Source: an uncultured Eubacteriales bacterium
Lineage (GTDB): Bacteria; Bacillota; Clostridia; Christensenellales; CAG-138
Assembly: GCA_900543475.1 (NCBI GenBank)
Contig: UQRU01000012.1
Location: 1-33,755, forward strand
Direction of reading: 5' to 3'
DNA length: 33,755 nucleotides
A model generated the notes under the pieces. It was given only the letters and a program-made list of their open reading frames with translations, made no database searches and was not told where the DNA came from. Numbering within the stretch: the first letter of the stretch is position 1; every line of letters begins with the position of its first letter. Positions 24,514-32,800 of this stretch are shown piece after piece. The position numbers and the translations under genes are program-made.

Positions 24514-26983
24514 TTATTCCTGGCGGGGGGCGTTCCCAATGACGCGGTCGCTGGGCAGCGCCCGGTTGGTATATAGCTCGCCCCGGTTGTAGATGGCGGT
24601 TTCATCGCCTGCAAAGGTAATGGGCAGGAACAGGAAGAAGGACTGGTTGTTGTAGATCTGGCTGTCCTTCAATTGGACGGAATATTCGTCCCAGCCGTTG
24701 AAAAACAGGCCGCCATTGTTACGGAGCACCGTGTTGGCGAAAACCAGGTTGCACTCCCGGAGGCGCGCGTCTGCATTTTGGGCCACGGTCAGGGAGCAGG
24801 CGTCCATGTTCATGGTCGCGCCGGAGCCAACAAGCTGGCCCTGGTTTTCCAGGGTGATGCTGGAATTCCGGAAAATGGCATGATTGTTCAAGGCGATCAG
24901 GGAATTATCCGCTTCCAAGCTGACCTCCGTCAGCGCCAAGGCGCCCAGATGCCCCAACAGGCACGCGGAGCGCCCCTCCAGGCGGAAGGCGCTTCCATCC
25001 GCAAAGAGGAAGTTGCCGGAATCCCGGACGCCGATGGCGGCCTCTTGCCGCAGCTGGATATCCGCGCCCGGGGCGTACAACTGGCCGCCGTTGTCCAGCA
25101 GCAGGCTTTGATCCAGCAGCAGGCCGCCTCCATCGGGCAGGGATAGGGTCCCGCCCTCCAGCTGCACCACCGCGCGTTCCAGCAGGGACAGGTCCTGCGC
25201 CTCCAGCGCGCCGCCCTCGGCGAGGATGAGCTTGCAGCCGATGGCCGTCAAATGGCCCTCCCCCAGGGAGAGCTTCCCGGTGAGATACAGATCCTTCGTC
25301 AAGGTGAGATGGCCGCTATAGGCGAAATCGCTGGAAATGGCAACGGCTTCCACCTGGGGATCCGCCAGCAGGGCCGCAAGCTCCTCTGCCGTGTCGGCCT
25401 TGGGGGCGGCGGAGAGCTGCGCCATTTCCTCGTCGGACAGGATGGGGTAAATGGTGGGCAGGTCGCCGCATTGCAGGTCGATGGTGCCGCCGGTGGAGCA
25501 GTAGACGCCCTGCACCTGGTTGGCCATGCCGGACAGCTCGGCGCTTTGCGCCGCCTTTATGGTGCCGCCCTGGTTCTCCACCAGGAAGCTGTTGCGCAGG
25601 ATTCCCTTTTCCTGGATTTCCAGCATGCCCTGGTTGCGCAAGATGCCGCAATTGACCAGCGCGGCGTTTTCCGCCACGGTGATGGAGCCGTTGTTATACA
25701 GGCTCGCGCCGGTTTGCAGGTAAAGCCCTTCCCCGCCCAACTCCGGCGAGACTGGCTGGACCAGGATCTGCCCCAGGTTGACCAGGGCGCTGCCGCTTAC
25801 GATATACATATCCGGCGTCTCCAGCGCCCCGGTGCAGGCGTTGAGGAACATTCCCTTCCAAACCCGGGAAAGGCCGTCAAGCGCAGCCTGGCCGGCATTC
25901 CAGAACACACAAGCATTCCCCTCCCAGTCCATCCAGAGGCTGCTATCTATCGTGCCAAAGTTCAGCGCGGACGCGCCGGCGCCCATCCAAATGGAAGGCA
26001 CGGACAAATCGCCATAATTGACAAGGACCGCCCGGCTGGAATACATGCATAACGCTTGATAGGAGTCCTCGCCTGGCTCCTGGGGGGCAGCGGAAAGGGT
26101 CACGCCTTCGCAAATATACACCGGGCAGGAAAAGGACAGCCCTTCATCCAGGACGATATCCCGGGTGATCTTGATGCCGCTGAGCAGCCGGCAGTCCTGG
26201 GCCGCCTTGAGCTCTTCCAGAGTGGATACCTCCTGGGCGCCGTCCAGGTCCTCCTGGAAAATCACCACATAGGCCCCGGCCTCCCGGGCGAAGGTCAGAT
26301 CCGCAGCCGACATGTTGGGAGAAGTCTCCATCCACAGGCTGCAGTTCGCCGCCTGAAAGCAGCCCGCCGCGCCGTTGGGGAAGAAGAGGCGCGTATCCTG
26401 GCCCCGCAGCTGCAGCTGGCTATAGCGGGCGTCCAGGGTGCCGTAGACCTCCAGGAAGCCCCCTTCCTCCACGATCAGCGCCTCGATCCCCAGGGTGGCC
26501 CCCTGGTCGATGCGCAGGGGCTTGGTCAGGGAAACCGGGCTGCCATCCTTCTGGCAGGGGAGGGTTCCCTCCAGCCCCGCCGGCGCTACCAGGGCGGTAA
26601 TCGACGGGTTCCCCATGAGCCGCTGGAAGCCATCGGCCGACATATCCAGGCTGGTGAGGATATGGGCGTTTTCCCAGTCGACGGCGGCGGGGTCGATCTG
26701 GCTGGGCTGGGCCGAAACCTCTTCCACAGGTTCCACAGGTTCCACAGGCGCCTGCTCCGGCGCGCCGCCGCCCAGCAGCAGCCCCGCCAGGCAGATGGCG
26801 GCCGCCAGCACAAATACGCCACCCAGGGCCACATACCGGCCCTTTCCCGCCAGGTACTGCCGGAACCGGGAGGGGGTGGGGATGTCCGAGGTGATATCCG
26901 CCACGGGGTCCGGGGGCACGGGCTCGGGGGGCACAGGGTGCGGGGGCACGGGCTCCGGGGGCACCGGGGCCGGGGGCGAGGGT
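24514..26983 (-). CDS. C-terminal part of a Ser/Thr kinase: Pro-rich linker, TM helix, beta-solenoid-like outer domain
   Basis: This is the downstream portion of the kinase gene starting at 27974, one frame away. It opens in a Pro-rich 15-base repeat (P-V-P-P-x units, four or more copies). A membrane helix follows ('YVALGGVFVLAAAICLAGLLLGG', about 26760-26830). The remaining roughly 760 residues are outside the cell. That outer region is built of short, repeated 'LxNxGxLxxxxxAxLxNxG'-type rungs, typical of right-handed beta-helix or adhesin-like folds. No catalytic residues are evident. Such a domain could sense cell-wall or surface polysaccharide, in place of the PASTA repeats of other kinases; that is inference. 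The frame is clean to the stop at 24514. With the frameshift repaired, the product would be about 1153 aa. Confidence 0.75.
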
Positions 26984-27974
26984 CCGGGGGCACAGGGTCC
27001 GGCACTACCGCCGGATACAGGGCGCCGTGGAGCTCCTCCATGGTCTGGAACCGGCCCCGGGGGGACAGGTTCAGGCCCCGCAAAATAGCCGCCTCCTGCT
27101 GGGGGGTGATCGCGATGCCCAGCTTGCTGGGCAGCATCAGGTCGGATTCGCCCCCGATCCGGTCCAGGGCCTGGGGCGGCTTTTTCCCCACCAGGCAGAA
27201 GTAGATGGTGGCGCACAGGGCGTATACGTCCGTCCAGGGACCCTGGCCCTTTTGTTGATACTGCTCGATGGGGGCATAGCCATGCTTGAGGGTGATGGTT
27301 AGGGTTTCCTCCCCGTGCTCGCTTTCCCGGGCGCAGCCAAAGTCGATGAGCCGCACCTCCCCGTTTTCCAGCATCAGGTTATCCGGGGAGATATCCCGGT
27401 GGATCAGGCCCCCCTCATGCAGGGTGGACAGGGCCCGGAACAGGGGCTCGATCATGGGGAAGAGCTCCTGGGGGGAAAGCCGGCCGCCCCGCTGGGCCAC
27501 CAGTTCGGTGAAGGTGGTGCCCTCGATGTATTCCATGACGATATAGGCGGTATTGTTGGCCTCGAAGAAGTCCCGCACGCTGACGATGACCTGCTGCTTA
27601 TCCATCTTGGCCATGGCCCTGGCTTCGTTGAGGAATTTCTTCTTGCCCCGCTCAAAGCCTTCCCGGGCCGGGCCTACGCTGTAGCCCGTCAGCTCCGGGG
27701 ATATGGTGGCGTTGCGGCTGGCCTTGTCCACGGGATAATATTCCTTGATGGCCACCTTAAGCTCCAGCCGCAGGTCGCAGCCGATGTAGGTGATGCCAAA
27801 GCCACCTTCCCCCAGCACCCGGCCCACCAGGTAACGGTCCATCAGCACGGTGCCGGGCCGCAGATGGTGGGGGGAAGGGACATAGGTCCCGGCGGTCAGG
27901 CCGCAATTGGGGCAGCTGGCGTTGCCGGATATGGGCGTCATACAATATGGGCAATAATTCCGTTGGTTTTTCAC
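26586..27974 (-). CDS. Zinc-ribbon Ser/Thr protein kinase, N-terminal part (frameshifted)
   Basis: A Hanks-type kinase. An N-terminal zinc ribbon (C8, C11, C21, C24) precedes the kinase domain (about 45-315). That domain has the Gly loop 'GEGGFG', the ATP lysine K77 ('VAIKEYYP'), the catalytic D194 in 'HRDISPDN' and D211 in 'DFGCA'. After 'LHGALYPAVVPDPVPPDP' (residue of about 332, base 26980) this frame degenerates into Arg/Cys-rich text. The sensible Pro-rich linker, membrane helix and outer domain continue in the next frame to 24514. One missing base in a C/G-rich repeat explains it. If real, the cell makes a soluble truncated kinase of up to 462 aa. It is the last gene of the signalling operon, 30 bp after the other kinase. 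Confidence 0.85.
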   Translation of the reverse strand: MKNQRNYCPYCMTPISGNASCPNCGLTAGTYVPSPHHLRPGTVLMDRYLVGRVLGEGGFGITYIGCDLRLELKVAIKEYYPVDKASRNATISPELTGYSVGPAREGFERGKKKFLNEARAMAKMDKQQVIVSVRDFFEANNTAYIVMEYIEGTTFTELVAQRGGRLSPQELFPMIEPLFRALSTLHEGGLIHRDISPDNLMLENGEVRLIDFGCARESEHGEETLTITLKHGYAPIEQYQQKGQGPWTDVYALCATIYFCLVGKKPPQALDRIGGESDLMLPSKLGIAITPQQEAAILRGLNLSPRGRFQTMEELHGALYPAVVPDPVPPDPRPRPRCPRSPCPRTLCPPSPCPRTPWRISPRTSPPPPGSGSTWRERAGMWPWVAYLCWRPPSAWRGCCWAAARRSRRLWNLWNLWKRFRPSPARSTPPPSTGKTPISSPAWICRPMASSGSWGTRRLPPW

Positions 27975-28004
27975 GTTCGCAGCCTCACAAATGGTCGTTG
28001 GTGG

Positions 28005-29030
28005 TTACAGGGCATGGATCAAAGCCGCCAGAAGGGCAAGCGCGCCCGCCCCGCACAGGCAAAGGATGGCAATGCCGAGGGGGGATAGCCGCTTTTTTAG
28101 GTACGGGTCCGGGGGCAGGGGGCCGTCCTGGGGAAAGAAAGGCACCTTTTCAAGCAGGTCCAGCCACTGGGCCATGGTTTGAGGGCGCTGGCGGGCGTCT
28201 GCGGCCAGGCCCCACATGAGCAGGGACTCCAGTTCGGGAGATATCGGGACGCCTACCTTGCTGGGGGCAGGCAGGGGGTCCGGCTGGTTGTCATGGAGGG
28301 CGAAGATCCGTTCCGGCGCCTGGGGAGGCACCAGGCCGGTGATGCAATAATAGATGGTGGCGCACAGGGCGTACAGGTCGGTATAATCCCCCTGGCCCCG
28401 GGTCTGGTATTGCTCAAAGGGGGCGAAGCCGGGCTTGAGCAGCACGGACATGGAGCGGCCGTCCTCCATGGCCCGGGCGCATCCGAAATCCAGGAGCTTG
28501 AAGGAGCCGTCCGGCATCCACATGATGTTGTCCGGGGCGATGTCCCGGTGCAGCACCCCCCGCTGATGCATGGTGGAAAGATCCCGGATGAAGGAGAGCA
28601 TGGGAGGCAGCAGGGTCTGGATGGGGATGGGCCCATCCCGCTCCACCATTTGGCGCAGGGTGATGCCATCCAGATATTCCATTACCATGTAGGCCGTGCC
28701 GCTTTCGGGAAAGAAATCCAAAATGTTTACCACGGAAGGGATCTCATCCAGGGCCTTAAGCATGGCGGCTTCGTTGAGGAAACTCTTTTTCCCCTTGGCA
28801 TAGGCGTCCTGATGCTGGGGGCTGGGGGCGATGCCGCCATCCGGCGTCCGAATGGGCTTGCACAGGTTGGGGAAATACTCCTTTACCGCCACGGGGACGC
28901 CCGTGGCGGTCTCCCGCCCCCGGTAGGTGATGCCGAAGCCGCCCTTGCCCAGGCAAGCGTCCAGCCGGTAACTATGGCGTGGGCCCTGAAGCAAATATCC
29001 CCCGGGCAGGTTGGTATCCAATGTCTCCAT
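28005..29030 (-). CDS. C-tail-anchored Ser/Thr protein kinase
   Basis: A 341-aa Hanks-type kinase. Motifs are the Gly loop 'LGKGGFG', K50 ('VAVKEYFP'), 'HRDIAPDN' with D163, 'DFGCA' with D181, and 'GFAPFEQYQ'. One C-terminal membrane helix ('LGIAILCLCGAGALALLAALI') ends the protein with almost nothing outside, so it is a tail-anchored cytosolic kinase without a sensor domain. The ATG at 29030 is chosen because it starts one base after the stop of the protease gene and has GGGGAAG upstream; a TTG 24 bases earlier is possible. Its targets are probably threonines read by the FHA domains of the neighbours (inference). Confidence 0.92.
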   Translation of the reverse strand: METLDTNLPGGYLLQGPRHSYRLDACLGKGGFGITYRGRETATGVPVAVKEYFPNLCKPIRTPDGGIAPSPQHQDAYAKGKKSFLNEAAMLKALDEIPSVVNILDFFPESGTAYMVMEYLDGITLRQMVERDGPIPIQTLLPPMLSFIRDLSTMHQRGVLHRDIAPDNIMWMPDGSFKLLDFGCARAMEDGRSMSVLLKPGFAPFEQYQTRGQGDYTDLYALCATIYYCITGLVPPQAPERIFALHDNQPDPLPAPSKVGVPISPELESLLMWGLAADARQRPQTMAQWLDLLEKVPFFPQDGPLPPDPYLKKRLSPLGIAILCLCGAGALALLAALIHAL

Positions 29031-29031
29031 G

Positions 29032-30369
29032 TCAGCTTCCCCGCTTTTCTGCAATCACAAAGGCTTCCAAGGGAGAGCCCAGGTAGAAGCTATCCCCCAC
29101 CTGCAGCTCTATGGGCTGGTTGGGAAATAGTTTGGCGCCGTTTTTCAGGAAGGTGCCGTGGGTGGAGCCCAGGTCCTGCAAAAATAGTTTATCATGTTTG
29201 AACCAAACGGCACAATGCTTTCCACTTACCCCGGGGGTATTGGGGAACACCACGTTGCACAGGTCCCGGTTGCGGCCCAGGATCAGCGGGTCCGTTTTGG
29301 GGATGAGGAACCGCTTGCCCGCCAGGGCGCCGGTGGTACCCTGGATCCGGTAGCCGGAATCCTGGGGATTCCCAACGGCCGCCGTGTCCCTCGGCTGGAC
29401 GCGCTCCGGCGCGGGAAGAGTCTGCTTTTGAAGGGGCTGGGAGGCGTGCTTGCCCCGCTTGCCCTTCGTCAGCAGCACCGCCGCCACAACCACCGCCGCG
29501 CAAATTAACACGGCCCCGCCGATGATATAGGGAAGGTTGGAAGCGGAGCTGCCCGCCAGGGCGTAGGGGATGCTGTACTGATCCAGCAGATCTATGGCCT
29601 CCTGGATGTTGCAGGCGTAATAGTTCTGCTCCAGGGAATCCTCATCGGTCACCGCCCAGGAATTGATGCCCAGCACCGCGCCTTGGTTATTGACCATGGG
29701 GCCGCCAGAATTGCCGTGCTGGATCACCATGTCGGTCTGGATGCGGCGCACGCCGGAGCCCGAGGAGGACAGCAGCCGGCTGATGGCGCCGCTGGTGACG
29801 GTCATATCCTGCAGGCCGTTTTGGGTGGCGGCGTCCATCGCCAGGTTATCCGATAGCCCGGGGAAACCGATGCCGTAAACCTGGCTGCCGATCATATCCT
29901 CCGTGGGCGGCAGCAGGGGCAGTGCAATCCGCTGGTTCGTGGGGGTGCTCAGCCGCAGGATGGCCACGTCCGCGGTTTCGCTATAGGCCACCACCGTGGC
30001 GGGCAGGGAGGTTTCCTCATCGAAATAGATATCCACATAGGTTTTCAGGGTCACGGAGCCGCCGTCCGTGGTGGGCAGGGTCACCCATTCGCCTTGGCCC
30101 TCTTCGATATAATTCTCCACCACATGGTGGTTGGTGATCAGGTATTCCGGATCCTGATCCAGGGGGCCTACGAAGAACCCGCTGCCAACGGAGGCGACGC
30201 TGCCGTTGGAATCGGCGATGAGCGCGCCGTCCGCCCCCCGCATGGTGCAGTAGACCCGGGCTACGCCCTGCTTGGCGTCAATATAGGTGAAATCCTGTTT
30301 CGTACAGCCGCATAACAGCCCTATCAGAAGCAAAAGGGAGAAAAGACGGGGGAACCATTTGCGATACAT
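29032..30369 (-). CDS. Trypsin-like serine protease lipoprotein with TM helix and cytoplasmic FHA domain
   Basis: A 445-aa protein with an unusual order. The signal peptide ends in a lipobox-like L-C-G-C22. The HtrA-type protease domain has the triad H82 ('TNHHVV'), D134 ('ADVAIL') and S221 ('HGNSGGP'). A membrane helix lies at about 279-300, a basic linker at about 301-345, and a canonical FHA domain at the C-terminus ('LILGRNRD', 'SGKHCAVW', 'GSTHGTFLKNG'). The protease would lie outside and the phosphothreonine reader inside. The ATG at 30369 has AAAGGAG upstream; the longer frame upstream is not needed. No PDZ domain is seen. A transmembrane link between phosphorylation and proteolysis is the natural inference. 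Confidence 0.92.
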   Translation of the reverse strand: MYRKWFPRLFSLLLLIGLLCGCTKQDFTYIDAKQGVARVYCTMRGADGALIADSNGSVASVGSGFFVGPLDQDPEYLITNHHVVENYIEEGQGEWVTLPTTDGGSVTLKTYVDIYFDEETSLPATVVAYSETADVAILRLSTPTNQRIALPLLPPTEDMIGSQVYGIGFPGLSDNLAMDAATQNGLQDMTVTSGAISRLLSSSGSGVRRIQTDMVIQHGNSGGPMVNNQGAVLGINSWAVTDEDSLEQNYYACNIQEAIDLLDQYSIPYALAGSSASNLPYIIGGAVLICAAVVVAAVLLTKGKRGKHASQPLQKQTLPAPERVQPRDTAAVGNPQDSGYRIQGTTGALAGKRFLIPKTDPLILGRNRDLCNVVFPNTPGVSGKHCAVWFKHDKLFLQDLGSTHGTFLKNGAKLFPNQPIELQVGDSFYLGSPLEAFVIAEKRGS

Positions 30370-30373
30370 TGTG

Positions 30374-31099
30374 TTAACTCCTTTCAGGTATGCGCAGCCA
30401 AATGGCCGCGGCGGAATTGTTGTCGTTGTTGGGGGGGATGCGCTGGGAAAGGATTTGCCGCATCCGGCCGATCCAATCCTCCGGGGAGCTGGCCTGGGCA
30501 AGGGTTTGCAACATTTCCGCCTCGTACACATATTCCCAGAAGCCGTCGCTGCACAGCAGGAAGGCGTGCTCCCCCGGCAACAGGGGGACGTTGCCCATAT
30601 CCACGTTCAGGCCTCCCTCCTGGCCCAGGGCCCGGAAGATGCGGCTGCGGTCCTCGTGGAAGCGGAGCTGCTCCGGCTGGATCTGGCCCAGCAGCACGGC
30701 CACCTGGGAGGCGCTGTGGTCCCGGGTCTGGTACGCCAGGGCCCCGTTTAGAAACCGGTATAGCCGGGAATCGCCGGCATAGGCCCATTCGGCATAGCCG
30801 GGGGAAAGGGACAGGGCCACAATGGTGGATTTCATTTTGCATTCGGGGGTCTGCAGCTGCAGGATTTCCTGATGGGCTTTGAGGATGAGCCCGGATAGGC
30901 AATTGGGGAGGGAGGCCCCTTCCCAGCCGCCGCATACCGTATCCACCGCCAGGGAGGCGGCGATTTGGCCGCCGCCGTGGCCGCCCAGCCCGTCGGCCAG
31001 GACGGCCAGGACCTGGTCCTCCCCCGCTGTTTTTATCCCCACGGCGTCCTCGTTGCAGGCCCGCCCGCCGATATCGGAATAGCAAAACGTACGGATCAA
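30374..31099 (-). CDS. PP2C-family Ser/Thr phosphatase, soluble
   Basis: A 241-aa phosphatase. Metal-binding motifs are 'DIGGRACNEDA' (D9, E17, D18), 'LADGLGGHGGG' (D36), 'CSDGFWE' and a closing 'DNNSAAAIWL'. It would remove phosphates placed by the two kinases of the operon. The start is a TTG at 31099, which overlaps the stop of the preceding PP2C gene (TTGA); the site AGGAGGGAAG lies just upstream. It lies 4 bases before the protease start. There is no membrane segment. Confidence 0.92.
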   Translation of the reverse strand: MIRTFCYSDIGGRACNEDAVGIKTAGEDQVLAVLADGLGGHGGGQIAASLAVDTVCGGWEGASLPNCLSGLILKAHQEILQLQTPECKMKSTIVALSLSPGYAEWAYAGDSRLYRFLNGALAYQTRDHSASQVAVLLGQIQPEQLRFHEDRSRIFRALGQEGGLNVDMGNVPLLPGEHAFLLCSDGFWEYVYEAEMLQTLAQASSPEDWIGRMRQILSQRIPPNNDNNSAAAIWLRIPERS

Positions 31100-32112
31100 T
31101 GGGCTTCCCTCCTATTGGGGTTGCGCGGGCGGGGAGATTGCCCCCCCTCGCAGGCCAGGATTACGGCCGTATAGTTGTCCTGGTTTTGGTAGCCCTTTTG
31201 CAGGATGGCCGCCTCCAGGGCCTGAGGGGCGTTGGACCCCGCGCCTAGGGCCTTGAGAAGCTCCTGGTCGCTTAGGGCGTTATATACCCCGTCGGACATG
31301 AGCAGCAGCTGATCGCCGGGACGCAGGGCCAGGGGGCCGGCAGGGAGATCCAGCTGCTCCAGCGGGCCCATGCCCAGGAAGCTGACCAGCCCGTCCTTCC
31401 GCTTGTCCGTATAAACGTCCTGCAAGGGGATCTCCCCATTGACCGCCTGCAAGGCCAGGGTTTGTTTGAAATCGTGCTCCCGGGTCAGTTGGATCAGGCA
31501 GCCGTTCCGGCAAAGGCAAATGCGGCTATCCCCTATGTTGACGAAGGAAAAGACATTGTCCTTTATCAAGCCCATGGCCAGGGTGGAGCCGCTGCTCCGG
31601 TATTGGCCGGGGCCTAGTATGCCGTTGACCTTTTGTACGGCCCATTGGGTCAGGGTCAATAGCGCCTGTTCCGGCGTGCCCTGGCCTTGGGAGTAGAGGA
31701 ACCCGTCTAAAATGGTTTCCACCACCGCGGCGCTGATCTTATCCCCATGCTGGAGCCCGCCCATGCCGTCCGCCACTACGGCCAGGATGCCGTGGCTTTG
31801 CAGGCGGCTTGGGTCGGAGATCCCAAAGCTGTCCTGCTGGTAGTCCCGGGCGCCCTGGCCATGGACCTTGCCCACCGCCACGGAAACGATGGGGGCGGCG
31901 GGCTCACGAAGTCGGCGCAGGGCCAAGGCATTGCGCCTGGCCAAAACCAGCAGGGCCCCAACGCAGGCCAGCAGCCCCACAAGCAGGCACAAAACCACAG
32001 GGGGGAACCAGGGGGCCGCGCATAGGGATCGGAACCAGGTTTGCCAGGGCGACAAGCCTTCGGCCGCATCCGCTGCAATGGCGGCGGGGGAGAGGGGGAA
32101 AGGAGGCATCAT
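31096..32112 (-). CDS. PP2C-family Ser/Thr phosphatase with N-terminal membrane anchor
   Basis: A 338-aa protein with one N-terminal membrane helix (about 33-58, 'PPVVLCLLVGLLACVGALLVL') and a cytosolic PP2C domain. Metal motifs are 'RDYQQDSFG', 'VVADGMGGLQHGD', 'LMSDGVYNAL' and 'DNYTAVIL'. It starts at ATGATG (32112/32109), just after the FHA gene stop, behind GAGGGG. Its end overlaps the next PP2C gene by 4 bases. Having both a membrane and a soluble phosphatase suggests separate control of membrane-bound and cytosolic targets (inference). Confidence 0.92.
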   Translation of the reverse strand: MMPPFPLSPAAIAADAAEGLSPWQTWFRSLCAAPWFPPVVLCLLVGLLACVGALLVLARRNALALRRLREPAAPIVSVAVGKVHGQGARDYQQDSFGISDPSRLQSHGILAVVADGMGGLQHGDKISAAVVETILDGFLYSQGQGTPEQALLTLTQWAVQKVNGILGPGQYRSSGSTLAMGLIKDNVFSFVNIGDSRICLCRNGCLIQLTREHDFKQTLALQAVNGEIPLQDVYTDKRKDGLVSFLGMGPLEQLDLPAGPLALRPGDQLLLMSDGVYNALSDQELLKALGAGSNAPQALEAAILQKGYQNQDNYTAVILACEGGQSPRPRNPNRREAH

Positions 32113-32116
32113 AGCA

Positions 32117-32770
32117 TTACCCCTCGCTCCAGTCGAAATGCTCTCCGGATAGCCCGATAAAAATCAGGTTGGTGGAGCCGATGGTGATCCGGTCGTAGTT
32201 TTTCAATTCCGCTTCCCGGATCACCGGCTTGCCGTTGAGCAGGAGTGGGTTTTTCCCAAGCTCATGGGCGATATAGAAGCCCTTGGTCTGGGGGACATAG
32301 GTGACGCTGGAATCCCGCTCGGCGGAGATGGTGGCATCCCCGTGGATGCAGATATCCCCCGAGACCCGGCCGATATAGTTATAGCCCACTCGAAGCCGGT
32401 AGTCGTTGCCCCGGCAGGGGCCGTTTATGGCCACCAGCCAGCCCACCACAGGGGAAGGCGCGCCTGCGGGGGTATGGGGGTCCACGGACATGGTGTCATG
32501 CATCCGGTTGGAAAGACGATGCTGGGCGGGGAAGGTGGTGGGGCCAAAGGCGGTGGGGCCGTCCGAGGGAACGTTCTGGGAAAAAGACGTCGGGTCTGTT
32601 GTGGCCGAAAAGCCGTCTTCTGTGGGCGTAGCATGGCCGGGCATCCCACCAAAGGGATCTAGGGATGGGATGAAACTCCCGCTGCTGCAATAGGGGCAGC
32701 TTTCATATCGGGATGGATCATAGGGATGCCCATTGGGGCAGGTCGTAATTTTTTTGTGGATTTCTGCCAT
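32117..32770 (-). CDS. Zinc-ribbon FHA-domain protein
   Basis: A 217-aa soluble protein. It has an N-terminal zinc knuckle ('CPNGHPYD' with C11, and 'CPYC' C25/C28), a Pro/Thr/Ser-rich middle, and an FHA fold near residues 115-210. The FHA keeps the Gly-Arg ('YIGRVSGD') and 'LLLNGKPV'. The usual Ser-x-x-His turn reads 'ISAERDSS', so the structural His is lost and phosphothreonine binding may be weak or altered. The Thr-rich middle ('ATPTEDGFSATTDPTSF') offers phosphorylation sites for the operon's kinases. The ATG has ACGGAGGG about 10 bases upstream. It lies 30 bp after the DUF805-FHA gene. Confidence 0.85.
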   Translation of the reverse strand: MAEIHKKITTCPNGHPYDPSRYESCPYCSSGSFIPSLDPFGGMPGHATPTEDGFSATTDPTSFSQNVPSDGPTAFGPTTFPAQHRLSNRMHDTMSVDPHTPAGAPSPVVGWLVAINGPCRGNDYRLRVGYNYIGRVSGDICIHGDATISAERDSSVTYVPQTKGFYIAHELGKNPLLLNGKPVIREAELKNYDRITIGSTNLIFIGLSGEHFDWSEG

Positions 32771-32800
32771 AATACAATCCCTCCGTAAAAAAAGATTTGG

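Noticed and set aside
26056..27204. A 382-aa plus-strand open frame opposite the kinase gene
   Set aside because: It is Gly/Arg-rich shadow text; the minus strand carries the kinase linker, membrane helix and solenoid repeats.
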